Assembly (NCBI GenBank): GCA_016784355.1
Contig: JADHUV010000030.1
Location: forward strand, 1 to 33,134
DNA from: Nitrospira sp.
GTDB taxonomy: Bacteria; Nitrospirota; Thermodesulfovibrionia; UBA6902
Direction of reading: 5' to 3'
DNA: 33,134 nucleotides
Below are positions 8,045 to 15,713 of this stretch, one piece after another. The position numbers and the translations under genes were made by a program. Positions within the stretch are counted from its first letter, which is position 1; each line of letters opens with the position of its first letter. The notes beneath the pieces are model-generated. The model was not told where the DNA came from. It saw nothing but the letters and a program-made list of their open reading frames with translations, and did no database searches.

Positions 8045-8082
8045 AAATTATTTACACTTAATCGTTAAAGTAATTTACACTT
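8045..8082. repeat. Tandem near-identical repeat upstream of the secreted protein
   Basis: AAATTATTTACACTT (8045-8059) and AAAGTAATTTACACTT (8067-8082) share the exact decamer ATTTACACTT at 8050-8059 and 8073-8082, 23 bases apart, close to two helical turns. They end 18 bases before the ATG at 8101. Such spacing suits two regulator dimers on one DNA face; the function is inference. Confidence 0.45.
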
Positions 8083-8100
8083 CTGGCCGATAAATGAATC

Positions 8101-8577
8101 ATGAACAAAGGGTTTAAAATATTGGCCACACTAATAGCAGCAGTACTGCTAATTGTTCTATCTACCTCAAATGTATACAGCGGAAGTGCCAGCGCAAGGG
8201 TGCGGGTAAGTGTCAGGGTGCTTCCTTATATAAATTACAATGTAATGCGTAGCGTATCAGCGCTTAATATTACTAATGAAGACCTTGCCAGGGGATATAA
8301 GGAAATCGATGAGGGTGCTTTAATGTCTGTAAAGACGAATGACCCGCGCGGATTTATGATAGCCCTCTGCGGGCAGCCGACAGAGAATATAGACTCCATT
8401 ACTGTGAGGGTAGGTCATGATGTTATCGATCTGCCATCCTATGGATGTACGGAGCTGTACTCTCCGGGCAGTGAAAATGACCAGGTTAAAAAAATAGCAT
8501 ATAAGATTTATCTGCCCGACACTGCCAGAGAGGGACTGTATCCTCTGCCCATTACAGTTTCTGCTCTTCCTCTTTAA
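8101..8577 (+). CDS. Small secreted beta-rich protein of unknown function
   Basis: I do not recognise this family. The product has 158 residues and a clear signal peptide (about 1-27, hydrophobic LIAAVLLIVLSTSNV, cleavage near VYSG). The mature part is predicted to be beta-rich: SASARVRVSVRVLPYINY, then VKTNDPRGFMIALCGQ, SITVRVGHDVIDL, and a C-terminal strand (GLYPLPITVSALPL). It has two cysteines (ALCGQ and YGCTE) that could form one disulfide. The layout (signal peptide, strand-rich domain of about 130 residues, one disulfide, terminal strand) is like that of the pilus subunits upstream, but SCPU motifs are not visible, so a subunit role is only a possibility. No strong ribosome-binding site precedes the ATG. 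It appears to be a single-gene unit. Confidence 0.7.
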   Translation: MNKGFKILATLIAAVLLIVLSTSNVYSGSASARVRVSVRVLPYINYNVMRSVSALNITNEDLARGYKEIDEGALMSVKTNDPRGFMIALCGQPTENIDSITVRVGHDVIDLPSYGCTELYSPGSENDQVKKIAYKIYLPDTAREGLYPLPITVSALPL

Positions 8578-8667
8578 TCAATAATTAATTTTTCTTTAGT
8601 TTGATCTAGCACACTTCATTTATGCATCCGGATTTTCTGCAGTTTTATTATAGGTGCGACAAGGATA

Positions 8668-8711
8668 TTGTGAAAATTACCTTGCCTGTTCTGTGCAGCA
8701 TTTGTGAAAAT
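8668..8711. repeat. Direct repeat TTGTGAAAAT ahead of the signalling cassette
   Basis: TTGTGAAAAT occurs exactly at 8668-8677 and 8702-8711, 34 bases apart, 63 bases before the hydrolase start. TGTGA is the half-site recognised by many Crp-type regulators, and another TTGTGA lies at 12333-12338 before the Crp/Fnr-like gene of the same cassette. A link by autoregulation is possible but short AT-rich words recur by chance. Confidence 0.35.
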
Positions 8712-8773
8712 ATCATATCTGCATTTTTCTTAATGACTAATTCAACATTGAAGCCCGGTATGAGGTGTTAGGT

Positions 8774-10288
8774 ATGCTAAAATATCCTTCTATGATTAAA
8801 GGAATTAAAGTACGTATTCTAGGCGACGCAGGACCATTTTCAAAGATGGGGAAGAGTATTGGTTACTCTGTCACTATTGGCCGTTCACATTATCTGATTG
8901 ATTGCGGGGCCGCACTTTTTCAGCAGATAGGGGGGCACGGGCTTAAGGATTTGCAAGGTCTTATTATTACTCATTGCCATGATGATCACAAGCGGTGGTT
9001 TACTGACATGGCTATCTTCTACCGATATGCCAGAGACATCACAGGGAGCATTCCACTTTTTGCATCAGAGGATGTCAGAAATGAACTTTGCAGCATGTCA
9101 AAGCCGGCGCTGGACAGGACGCTTTCAGATGACTCCCGGCGGATTGTTGACATCAGGTGCGGAGACTATATTGATTACAATACACTGGGGCCTGAGGCAC
9201 GATATAAGATTATTGAAAAAGATGAGGATGAAGGACGCTACAGGCTTTGTATTACTGACGAGGAAGGACGAGAGGTCGGGTCGGACAGGGCCAGGATAGT
9301 TATAAGCGAGTTGAGCGGCAGGGCCAGAATGCTTTTTAAGGATCCTGATTATAATGAATGGGTTGAGCCCGAGAGTTTTTATTCATTCTCCTCGGATATT
9401 TTTTATAAGTCAGATAAGAATATATTCAGAGACCCTGAGGGCTTCACGATTGAAGCACTGAAGGCGCCGGTCTGGCATGGAATACCTAATATAGGCATCA
9501 GGTTCAGGACTCTGGATGAGACCCTGGTATTTAGCTCTGATACGGTTCATGATACAGTTCTCTGGAAAGATCTTTGTGATATTGCAAGGTCGCCGATTCA
9601 TAATCCTGAGAAGGGTGAGTTTGCGGACAGGCAGATCATTCGCGGTGATATAAATGAATTCATTGAACGCACATGGAGCAAAGAGCGTTATGCAGATGCA
9701 GTTTCAGCATTTAATGATTCTGTAGTGGTTCATGATGTCTCGATCAGGGACAGTGTGGTTCATACAGGTTATGATAAATTGTCACATACCACACTGAAAA
9801 AGGATAAGACACTTCTAACCCATAGTCCAGACAGGATGACCTCTGAGTGGGCATTATGCAGGACTGAAAAAAATTATATTGTAAGGAATCAGGAATTATT
9901 TGAGGTAGTGGATGGCAAACTCTTTTCTCTTAATGCAGACATATATCATAAGGAAGAAGGCAAGAGCTATGTCGGGTATCGCAGCAGCAATGGCCGCTTT
10001 ATCGTCTATGAGAGGGATAATATGCTCAGGCTTTCGGAAGTAGTGGATGATGCGCTTGGTATCTTGAAGTTTAGAGTCGATCTATATGAGGACATTGAGG
10101 GGCGGTATCTCCCGATGCTTGAGGGTAAGCAAAGTGTATACAGAAAAAGAAGAGATGGTAATATAGAATGTCTTCAGGAGACAGAACAGGGAAGTAGTGC
10201 GGTTATTGTCAGAGACTGCAGGGGGGATTTATCAGAGGTGCATCATATTGAATCTAATAAAATTAAAGAAGGCAGTTTCTTTCAGTAG
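8774..10288 (+). CDS. Metallo-beta-lactamase-fold hydrolase with long C-terminal extension, possible cyclic-nucleotide phosphodiesterase
   Basis: Cytoplasmic protein of 504 residues with no signal peptide. Residues about 10-350 form a metallo-beta-lactamase-fold domain: SIGYSVTIGRSHYLIDCG, the metal motif THCHDDH (His67, His69, Asp71, His72), a later LVFSSDTVHD that can supply the bridging Asp, and a final His in KLSHTTL. HxHxDH also occurs in class II cyclic-nucleotide phosphodiesterases and RNase Z-like proteins. The last 145 residues or so (from SEWALCRTEKNYIV) are strand-rich and not recognised. The next gene is a class III nucleotide cyclase 14 bases away, so removal of the cyclic nucleotide is a reasonable hypothesis; this rests on context. 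I prefer the ATG at 8774 because GAGG lies 7 bases upstream; a GTG at 8765 is also in frame. Confidence 0.8.
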   Translation: MLKYPSMIKGIKVRILGDAGPFSKMGKSIGYSVTIGRSHYLIDCGAALFQQIGGHGLKDLQGLIITHCHDDHKRWFTDMAIFYRYARDITGSIPLFASEDVRNELCSMSKPALDRTLSDDSRRIVDIRCGDYIDYNTLGPEARYKIIEKDEDEGRYRLCITDEEGREVGSDRARIVISELSGRARMLFKDPDYNEWVEPESFYSFSSDIFYKSDKNIFRDPEGFTIEALKAPVWHGIPNIGIRFRTLDETLVFSSDTVHDTVLWKDLCDIARSPIHNPEKGEFADRQIIRGDINEFIERTWSKERYADAVSAFNDSVVVHDVSIRDSVVHTGYDKLSHTTLKKDKTLLTHSPDRMTSEWALCRTEKNYIVRNQELFEVVDGKLFSLNADIYHKEEGKSYVGYRSSNGRFIVYERDNMLRLSEVVDDALGILKFRVDLYEDIEGRYLPMLEGKQSVYRKRRDGNIECLQETEQGSSAVIVRDCRGDLSEVHHIESNKIKEGSFFQ

Positions 10289-10302
10289 GCGGCCGAAATA
10301 TA

Positions 10303-12300
10303 TTGCCTGTAATTAATATTCACAGAAAACTATCCAGTGCAGTCTCTGTAATTATCCCGTTGATGGTTACAGTTTTGATGTGTGCAGTTGTCCTGATTAA
10401 TCCGGCATTCATAGATGAGTACATAGAGACTCTGTTATTAGATTATCGCTTTAAGGTAAGAAACATTATAGCCCCGCCTGAACTTCCAGACAGGGTTATG
10501 ACAGTCCTGATCGATGAAAAGAGCCTCAGAAAGTACGGCCGCTGGCCCTGGAGCAGGAAGCTGCAGGCTGAGCTTGTGGAGACGGTGTTTAAGGGCGAAC
10601 CGGCCGTAGTAGGTATTGATATATTCTATCCGGAAGTCGAATCGTTCACGGCTGATTCCGTTCTTGCTGATACATTCAGCCGTCATCGCGGACGTCTTGT
10701 TGCTGCCCCGGGCTTTGAGGTAGAAAAGAGCAGAAGCTATTCGCATGATATTCCTGATGTACTGTATGACAGTGCTGCTGCCAGGATGAAAAACCTGAGC
10801 CAGTTCAGGGCCTTTGAGGCCTTCAGGGTGCTTCTGCCGCCGGATCCGATTGCAGGGGCTGCATTGTTCGGGCATGTATATTCCATGCCGGACAGGGACG
10901 GCAAGCTTCGTTGGGATAATCTTTATTTAAAGTTTGGAGATGAGTATTTTCCTTCTCTTGCACTAAAAATGGCGGAAGTTCTTCTTTTTGATACCCACGG
11001 ACCAATGAATTTAATTGGTGGCGGGGGTGCGCAGTTCGGAGAACTTATGATACCGGCCGATGAGTTTGGCAGGATGCATATCAATTACTACGGTCATGAG
11101 GGATTGATAAACCATGTCTCGGCGGCTGATCTGCTGGATGGCTCCATAAAGCCCGATATGTTTAAAGACATGGTGGTGATTATCGGCACGTCTGCGATCG
11201 CCACATATGATCTTAAAAATACTCCTTTTTCAGCTAATATGCCTGGTGTTGAGAAAAATGCTACAGTCCTGGCTAATGTCTTAAACGGTTTCTTCATTAC
11301 GATGGCAGGTCCTCTTGTCAATCTCTCAGTGGTCTTTCTCTGCGGTCTGATAGCTATGCTGATCGGACTCCGGAAAGATGCTGCTCATTCACTGATAATT
11401 TACTGCGGCCTTACGATATTACTGTGCATATCAAATTTTGTGTTTTTTACTCTCTACGATTACAGAATGAACCTGATATATCCACTTGCAACGATCCTGG
11501 TCTCCGGAGCGCTAGTGATAAGTTACCGGTATTTTATAGAAGAAAGACGAGCCAGGGATATACGCAGGATGTTCTCAAGTTATGTTACGGAACGGGTTGT
11601 CAATGAACTTATAAAGCACCCTGGGATGGCGAAACTCGGCGGTGAGAGAAGAGAAGTAACTGTACTATTTGCTGATATAAGCGGCTTTACTACATTCTCT
11701 GAAAACCATGACCCTGAACAGGTAGTAGATATGCTGAATGAATATCTGGGCGCTATGACGGATGTTATATTTCGCTGGGAGGGCACGCTGGACAAGTTTA
11801 TCGGGGATGCAATAGTAGCGTTCTGGGGTGCCCCGCTTCAGCAGAATAATCATGCTGAACTTGCGGTACGGTGCTCTTTAAATATGATGCAGAAACTTGA
11901 TCAACTGCGCGCAAAGTGGATCGCTGAGGGAAAGACACCATTATCAATGGGAGTAGGCCTGAATACCGGGGAGGTTCTGGTAGGTAATATAGGTGCAGAG
12001 GGAAAGAAAATGGACTATACTGTAATAGGGGATCAGGTGAACATCGGTGCGAGGGTTGAGTCATTGACCCGAAAATACGATACTCACATATTAATAACTG
12101 AGATGACCTATAGTAAAATCGAGGAATTAATAAGGAATGGCAAACTCGGGCATATTTTTATTCAGGGCAAGGGCAATGTTGTTGTTAAGGGGAAAAAGCA
12201 CTCGATAACTATTTATGCGGTCAAGGCACTTGACCCGGCGATGGACTCTTTAATTGAAACGAGCACTGATGAAAGTGTGATCCATATGAGAGAGAAATAA
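10303..12300 (+). CDS. CHASE2-domain membrane adenylate/guanylate cyclase (class III)
   Basis: Membrane-bound nucleotide cyclase of 665 residues. One transmembrane segment near residues 15-33 is followed by a large extracytoplasmic CHASE2 sensor (about 40-320) with VMTVLIDEKSLRKYGRWPWS and VVGIDIFYPE. Three more membrane segments lie at about 326-410, then the class III cyclase domain at about 446-640: VTVLFADISGFTTF gives the first metal Asp, DKFIGDAIVAFWGAP the base-reading Lys and second metal Asp, and YTVIGDQVNIGARVE the transition-state Asn and Arg. The Lys and the DYT element fit ATP as substrate, so cAMP is the likely product. The start is a TTG with a weak ribosome-binding site, so a slightly later start is possible. 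It follows the hydrolase gene by 14 bases and precedes a Crp/Fnr-like gene. Confidence 0.92.
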   Translation: MPVINIHRKLSSAVSVIIPLMVTVLMCAVVLINPAFIDEYIETLLLDYRFKVRNIIAPPELPDRVMTVLIDEKSLRKYGRWPWSRKLQAELVETVFKGEPAVVGIDIFYPEVESFTADSVLADTFSRHRGRLVAAPGFEVEKSRSYSHDIPDVLYDSAAARMKNLSQFRAFEAFRVLLPPDPIAGAALFGHVYSMPDRDGKLRWDNLYLKFGDEYFPSLALKMAEVLLFDTHGPMNLIGGGGAQFGELMIPADEFGRMHINYYGHEGLINHVSAADLLDGSIKPDMFKDMVVIIGTSAIATYDLKNTPFSANMPGVEKNATVLANVLNGFFITMAGPLVNLSVVFLCGLIAMLIGLRKDAAHSLIIYCGLTILLCISNFVFFTLYDYRMNLIYPLATILVSGALVISYRYFIEERRARDIRRMFSSYVTERVVNELIKHPGMAKLGGERREVTVLFADISGFTTFSENHDPEQVVDMLNEYLGAMTDVIFRWEGTLDKFIGDAIVAFWGAPLQQNNHAELAVRCSLNMMQKLDQLRAKWIAEGKTPLSMGVGLNTGEVLVGNIGAEGKKMDYTVIGDQVNIGARVESLTRKYDTHILITEMTYSKIEELIRNGKLGHIFIQGKGNVVVKGKKHSITIYAVKALDPAMDSLIETSTDESVIHMREK

Positions 12301-12393
12301 TTAGGCTCTGAAATATGATATAATTTTCACGGTTGTGATCATATATATAAGAGCATCATAGTAGATTAGGAATAAAAGGTATAATGGTAATAG

Positions 12394-13071
12394 ATGATTA
12401 AAGAAACGCTGAAAAAAAGTGAAGTTTTTTCCTGTCTGAAAGATAACGAAATCGAAGGTCTTACTGAATATTTTGATGAGATAAGTCTTGAAGATAATGA
12501 GACTGTTTTTTCAGAGGGTGATCCGTCTGAAAAATTTTATATGCTGGCTGAGGGGAATATTAAGGTTCTGAAACATACCGTTATGGGGAAAGACATCATA
12601 CTGGAAATTATGTCTCCCGGTGATATATTTGGCGGAGTTGCAGTCCTTGATAACAAACCCTTCCCGGCATCCGCGCAGGCGATGAAGGCATCCAAGATCA
12701 TAAGGATCCGCAGACAGAATCTTCTGAAGATCATGGAAGAATATCCCATACTGAAGCTTGAGATGGTTAAGTACTTCAGTGATAAACTCCGAGATGCTCA
12801 CGAGATGCTGAAGAATATAGCAACAGAAAGGGTAGAGCGTAGAATCGCATCACTTCTTTTGAAACTCTCGGAAAAAGCCGGGTCTGAAGAAAATGGATTT
12901 CGTACTATAGCATTTCCTCTAACCCGTCAGGAAATCTCAGAGATGGTCGGCACAACGGTTGAGACATGTATTCGGACGATGAGTAAGTTTCAGAAAACCG
13001 GCCTTGTGAAATCTGCAGCAGGTGTGATTTCTGTAGAGGTAAGTTCTCTTCAGAGTTTTTTGCAGGAGTAA
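12394..13071 (+). CDS. Crp/Fnr-family transcriptional regulator lacking canonical cNMP-binding residues
   Basis: DNA-binding regulator of 225 residues. The N-terminal effector domain (about 10-125) has the beta-roll pattern FSEGDPSEKFYMLAEGNIKV. The C-terminal winged helix contains FPLTRQEISEMVGTTVETCI, whose recognition helix is typical of the family. In the phosphate-binding cassette (about residues 79-94, FGGVAVLDNKPFPASA) the Glu, Arg and Ser/Thr that hold cAMP in E. coli CRP are Gly, Pro and Ala by direct alignment. No N-terminal cysteine cluster for an Fe-S centre is present. So although it sits behind a cyclase, direct cAMP binding in the usual way is doubtful and the ligand is unknown. 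The 93-base gap before it contains TTGTGATC at 12333, which may be an autoregulatory half-site. Confidence 0.9.
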   Translation: MIKETLKKSEVFSCLKDNEIEGLTEYFDEISLEDNETVFSEGDPSEKFYMLAEGNIKVLKHTVMGKDIILEIMSPGDIFGGVAVLDNKPFPASAQAMKASKIIRIRRQNLLKIMEEYPILKLEMVKYFSDKLRDAHEMLKNIATERVERRIASLLLKLSEKAGSEENGFRTIAFPLTRQEISEMVGTTVETCIRTMSKFQKTGLVKSAAGVISVEVSSLQSFLQE

Positions 13072-13099
13072 TCTTGTAGTGCTTCCTGCCTTTTCTCTT

Positions 13100-13180
13100 T
13101 AAGTTATATCTTTAGAGGCCATAGAGGATAATAACTTAATGACATCATCAATTAGCGTTAAATAATAAGTTATATTGATG
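13100..13180. terminator. Paired inverted repeats between convergent genes
   Basis: The 118-base gap between the convergent regulator and lipoprotein genes holds TAAGTTAT (13100-13107) facing ATAACTTA (13131-13138), and CATCAAT (13146-13152) facing ATTGATG (13174-13180). The decamer TAAGTTATAT also recurs at 13100-13109 and 13166-13175. Two AT-rich hairpins between converging genes suggest transcription termination, but neither has a clean T-run, so this is a weak call. Confidence 0.35.
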
Positions 13181-13189
13181 CATAAGACA

Positions 13190-13906
13190 TTACGGAGTCA
13201 CTTTGCCCATTTTTTCAGCTGATGGTCTTTGATCGACAATTTGCTGCTCACGATCTTTGTTGAATTGATCATGGTATTTACCGAAAGGCATAGAGTTCAG
13301 CGCCCTGTAATTGGCTATACGAGCATAAGGTACATAATCTACTACAGCTGTGTTGATAGCCGTTATAATTGCTTTGGCAATTAATGCTTCAATCCCGCCA
13401 CCGCCAGAACCACCCGACAGATCCACGACTATCGTTCCATTATATTCCCAGAGTATTTCATCAGTATGAGTTGATTTTAATAAGCAGTCGATGGATATGG
13501 TAAGATTGGATGCTATAACAAGATAACTTAAATCCCACTGTTTGATGCTGGTATATAACACAGCATCAGCTCCAAAATATTCTCTGAATTTCGCGAGTGG
13601 AATATTGGTTAAGAGCTCTGCATCATAGATACCTTCCATTTTAAGTATTTCTGAGGTGACTTCATACGGTAAAACATAATATCCACTAAAAGACAGCGGT
13701 TCCTGAATAGTAGTCGAGTAATATTCTTTTGCATTTGCTGCCGTTGAAAGGTTTATAGGAGGCAGGACTAAAATGGATAGAGGAGCCTCTTCATATATCA
13801 GCGGGAAGATTTCGCTTTTTGTCAACATTTTAGGGGCGCAGGACGATATCATTACAGTCGTGCAAAGTATTATTAGTAAATTGATGCTGCCCTTGTATTT
13901 TCTCAT
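13190..13906 (-). CDS. DUF799-like (GNA1162 family) lipoprotein
   Basis: Predicted lipoprotein of 238 residues. The chosen start gives a short basic N terminus, a hydrophobic stretch and the lipobox ISSC with the lipidated Cys23; GGGG lies about six bases upstream of this ATG. Longer forms starting at 13918 or 13981 would put extra hydrophilic residues before the signal sequence. The mature part contains APLSILVLPPINLSTAANAK, EYYSTTIQEPLSFSGYYVLP, YFGADAVLYTSIKQWDLSYL and WEYNGTIVVDLSGG, which I recognise as the DUF799/GNA1162 pattern. It is the last gene of a four-lipoprotein operon with CsgG-like and DUF4810-like proteins, a trio that recurs in many proteobacteria (for example Neisseria). 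The joint function is not established; an outer-membrane secretion or envelope complex is likely. Confidence 0.82.
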   Translation of the reverse strand: MRKYKGSINLLIILCTTVMISSCAPKMLTKSEIFPLIYEEAPLSILVLPPINLSTAANAKEYYSTTIQEPLSFSGYYVLPYEVTSEILKMEGIYDAELLTNIPLAKFREYFGADAVLYTSIKQWDLSYLVIASNLTISIDCLLKSTHTDEILWEYNGTIVVDLSGGSGGGGIEALIAKAIITAINTAVVDYVPYARIANYRALNSMPFGKYHDQFNKDREQQIVDQRPSAEKMGKVTP

Positions 13907-13928
13907 GAAGTTCCCCATATTGTACTGG

Positions 13929-14330
13929 CTATAATTGGTTGGTCTTTGAATTTGATTGTGATTCATCATCGGCGATTTCAATGGACGGCTCAGACTTTTT
14001 TATTAATCTGTCCATAAGAACTGTCGACTCAGGGTATAACTGCTTTTCAGCATTGAAATACTCTATGGCTTTTTCCGGTTTATTTCCCTTAAGTGAAAGA
14101 TAACCTAATTCTCCATACACTCCAGGAGGAACTCGCTGGTCGTGTTTTTTAGATTCTTCTATAATCTTATTAAGTTCCTGTAGATGTCTCATTAAAGTTT
14201 CATCATTGGAATCTTTTTTGTAAGCGTATAATGTGTCTGAGTAATTTCCCCATGAGTACATCTGTTTTGGAGCGCATCCGATGAAAGATATGCTAAGAAG
14301 TAACGTAATAAATAGAAGTAATTTCCTCAT
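13929..14330 (-). CDS. DUF4810-like lipoprotein
   Basis: Small lipoprotein of 133 residues. The signal sequence ends in the lipobox FIGC with lipidated Cys19. The motif MYSWGNYSDTLYAYKKD directly after the lipid anchor is the signature of DUF4810 proteins. Residues about 75-115 (PPGVYGELGYLSLKGNKPEKAIEYFNAE, split here only by description) read like one tetratricopeptide-type helical repeat, suggesting protein contacts. The C-terminal tail is polar (DDESQSNSKTN). Its ATG overlaps the previous stop by four bases and the DUF799-like gene begins 22 bases after its stop, so all are made from one message. It probably works with the CsgG-like and DUF799-like partners in the outer membrane. Confidence 0.85.
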   Translation of the reverse strand: MRKLLLFITLLLSISFIGCAPKQMYSWGNYSDTLYAYKKDSNDETLMRHLQELNKIIEESKKHDQRVPPGVYGELGYLSLKGNKPEKAIEYFNAEKQLYPESTVLMDRLIKKSEPSIEIADDESQSNSKTNQL

Positions 14331-14641
14331 TTTATATTTATCTCCTTTGTCATTCCCTCACCTATTAAAATTTCACGGTTTACTATAATGATGTTGTCTC
14401 TGGTAACTTTGATTTTGTGCTTACCCGGTGATACTTGGTAGTGAATTGGCTTCCCGCTTTCACTTGCCGATGCAATTGGGAGCGGATCAGCCATATCAAT
14501 GGTAATAAGAACATTTTCTGTATTCCCCGTAAAATGAAGATAACTCTCGGAAGATGACTGGACAATTCCTTCTTTATAGCTGCATGCAGTGAAAATCAGT
14601 ATGCAACAGAATATTAAACAAAGCTGTGTGATATTTCGCAT
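14327..14641 (-). CDS. Small lipoprotein of unknown function in the CsgG-like operon
   Basis: Lipoprotein of 104 residues that I cannot assign to a named family. The N terminus RNITQLCLIFCCILIFTAC is a lipoprotein signal with the lipobox FTAC and lipidated Cys20. The mature part is strand-rich: YLHFTGNTENVLITIDMADP, IHYQVSPGKHKIKVTRDNII, then REILIGEGMTKEINI. The 'V-x-PGKHxIKVTR' stretch followed by an 'x-I-x-I' ending resembles PEGA-type surface domains and similar Ig-like modules; that likeness is by eye. It lies 10 bases after the CsgG-like gene and overlaps the DUF4810-like gene by four bases, so it is an integral operon member. The better-known CsgG/DUF4810/DUF799 trio does not usually have a gene at this place, as far as I recall. 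Confidence 0.75.
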   Translation of the reverse strand: MRNITQLCLIFCCILIFTACSYKEGIVQSSSESYLHFTGNTENVLITIDMADPLPIASASESGKPIHYQVSPGKHKIKVTRDNIIIVNREILIGEGMTKEINIK

Positions 14642-14651
14642 TAACTACCTC

Positions 14652-15626
14652 CTATTGAATTTCACGAATATGTAAATTGGTAAAATTGCCCTCAGCTATA
14701 TAAGTGGATAGATCACCATCAAGAATTTCACAGAAAGTAACTTCGTTTGCAGGGTTATCTCCTGTTGAAGATATTGCCTTTATGATGGCTACTTTCTTTC
14801 CTGGAAGTGTTATATACATATTTGTTTGTGGATTTTTTATTTTCTTTCCGTTCTGAATAACATCAAACATATCACCGGGATTAATATTCTGTGACGTGCC
14901 GCCAGAGATAATGAGCGAATTGTCTTCGTGAGCAAGTATGAAGCCGCGCCATGGTTTATTAAGAAGGTTTTCAATAATATTAGATGATAGGTTGGTGATT
15001 GCCGCCCCAAGGGCTTTGTCATTTAAGGTGGTATCATATCCGGCCTGTGCTCCTGCGCCGAACACGGTTCCTACCTCAGAAAAGGCCTCTCCTTGCCCTT
15101 CTTCAGAGTAAATAATCTGTCCGTTGTATACGTCTACTAAGCGTACAGTTACTTTAGCTGATGCAGTTTGTTTTTTTGTTCTGCTAAAGATACCTACTTC
15201 ACCTGTATCTTTTCTTCCAAATTCTGTTACGGAACCAATGATCAGGTAATCAGCCATATTTTTCAACGGAGAATAATTTTCCATGCTTAGCTCTTTATTT
15301 ATTTTTTCAAGATCGGCTCGTTCAAGAAGGATGAATTTATCTGTTTCTAATAGTTTTGATGATAGAATATCAACGGCCTGTTTGCCTATGCGGTCATTGT
15401 CTTTATCAAGGAAAAAGCTTTGGCCATATTTTGTTTCATTGCTGAATCTGGCAATAGCAACCTTCCTTTTTAGTCCTGTTTTACTGGACTTTTCCTCAAT
15501 TGCAACTGCTTTGCTTATCTGTGGGAGTTTGTCATCAATAATTCTTACTTCAGGCTGTTTAACAGTTGCACAGCCATGAACTAAAAAAAGTGCGCACAAT
15601 GAAAGTAGCTTTACAAGTTTGCCCAT
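14652..15626 (-). CDS. CsgG/HfaB-family lipoprotein
   Basis: Lipoprotein of 324 residues related to CsgG and HfaB, which form outer-membrane secretion or anchoring structures. A signal sequence ends in the lipobox VHGC with lipidated Cys19. The core shows RKVAIARFSNETKYGQSFFL, then AVDILSSKLLETDKFILLERADLEKI, ADYLIIGSVTEFGR, and TASAKVTVRLVDVYNGQIIY, all typical of the family. The C-terminal part after about residue 230 (WRGFILAHEDNSLIISGG, INPGDMFDVIQNG) is an added strand-rich domain often present in CsgG-like proteins of this type. No curlin genes (csgA/B) lie nearby, so curli secretion is not implied. An AGGAGG ribosome-binding site precedes the ATG, and it is the first gene of the four-lipoprotein operon. 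Confidence 0.88.
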   Translation of the reverse strand: MGKLVKLLSLCALFLVHGCATVKQPEVRIIDDKLPQISKAVAIEEKSSKTGLKRKVAIARFSNETKYGQSFFLDKDNDRIGKQAVDILSSKLLETDKFILLERADLEKINKELSMENYSPLKNMADYLIIGSVTEFGRKDTGEVGIFSRTKKQTASAKVTVRLVDVYNGQIIYSEEGQGEAFSEVGTVFGAGAQAGYDTTLNDKALGAAITNLSSNIIENLLNKPWRGFILAHEDNSLIISGGTSQNINPGDMFDVIQNGKKIKNPQTNMYITLPGKKVAIIKAISSTGDNPANEVTFCEILDGDLSTYIAEGNFTNLHIREIQ

Positions 15627-15713
15627 TTGCCCCTCCTGATATTGTTACTGAGAAATAAAGAAAATAATTTCGAGCCGTTTGAAGAAATTTAATATATACA
15701 ATGCCATATACCA

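Noticed and set aside
10438..10875. 145-codon minus-strand open frame
   Set aside because: Antisense to the CHASE2 domain of the cyclase; composition looks like a shadow of the real gene.
14652..15626. Reading the CsgG-like gene as part of a curli system
   Set aside because: No curlin, CsgE or CsgF genes are nearby; the DUF4810 and DUF799 neighbours point to the separate lipoprotein operon type.
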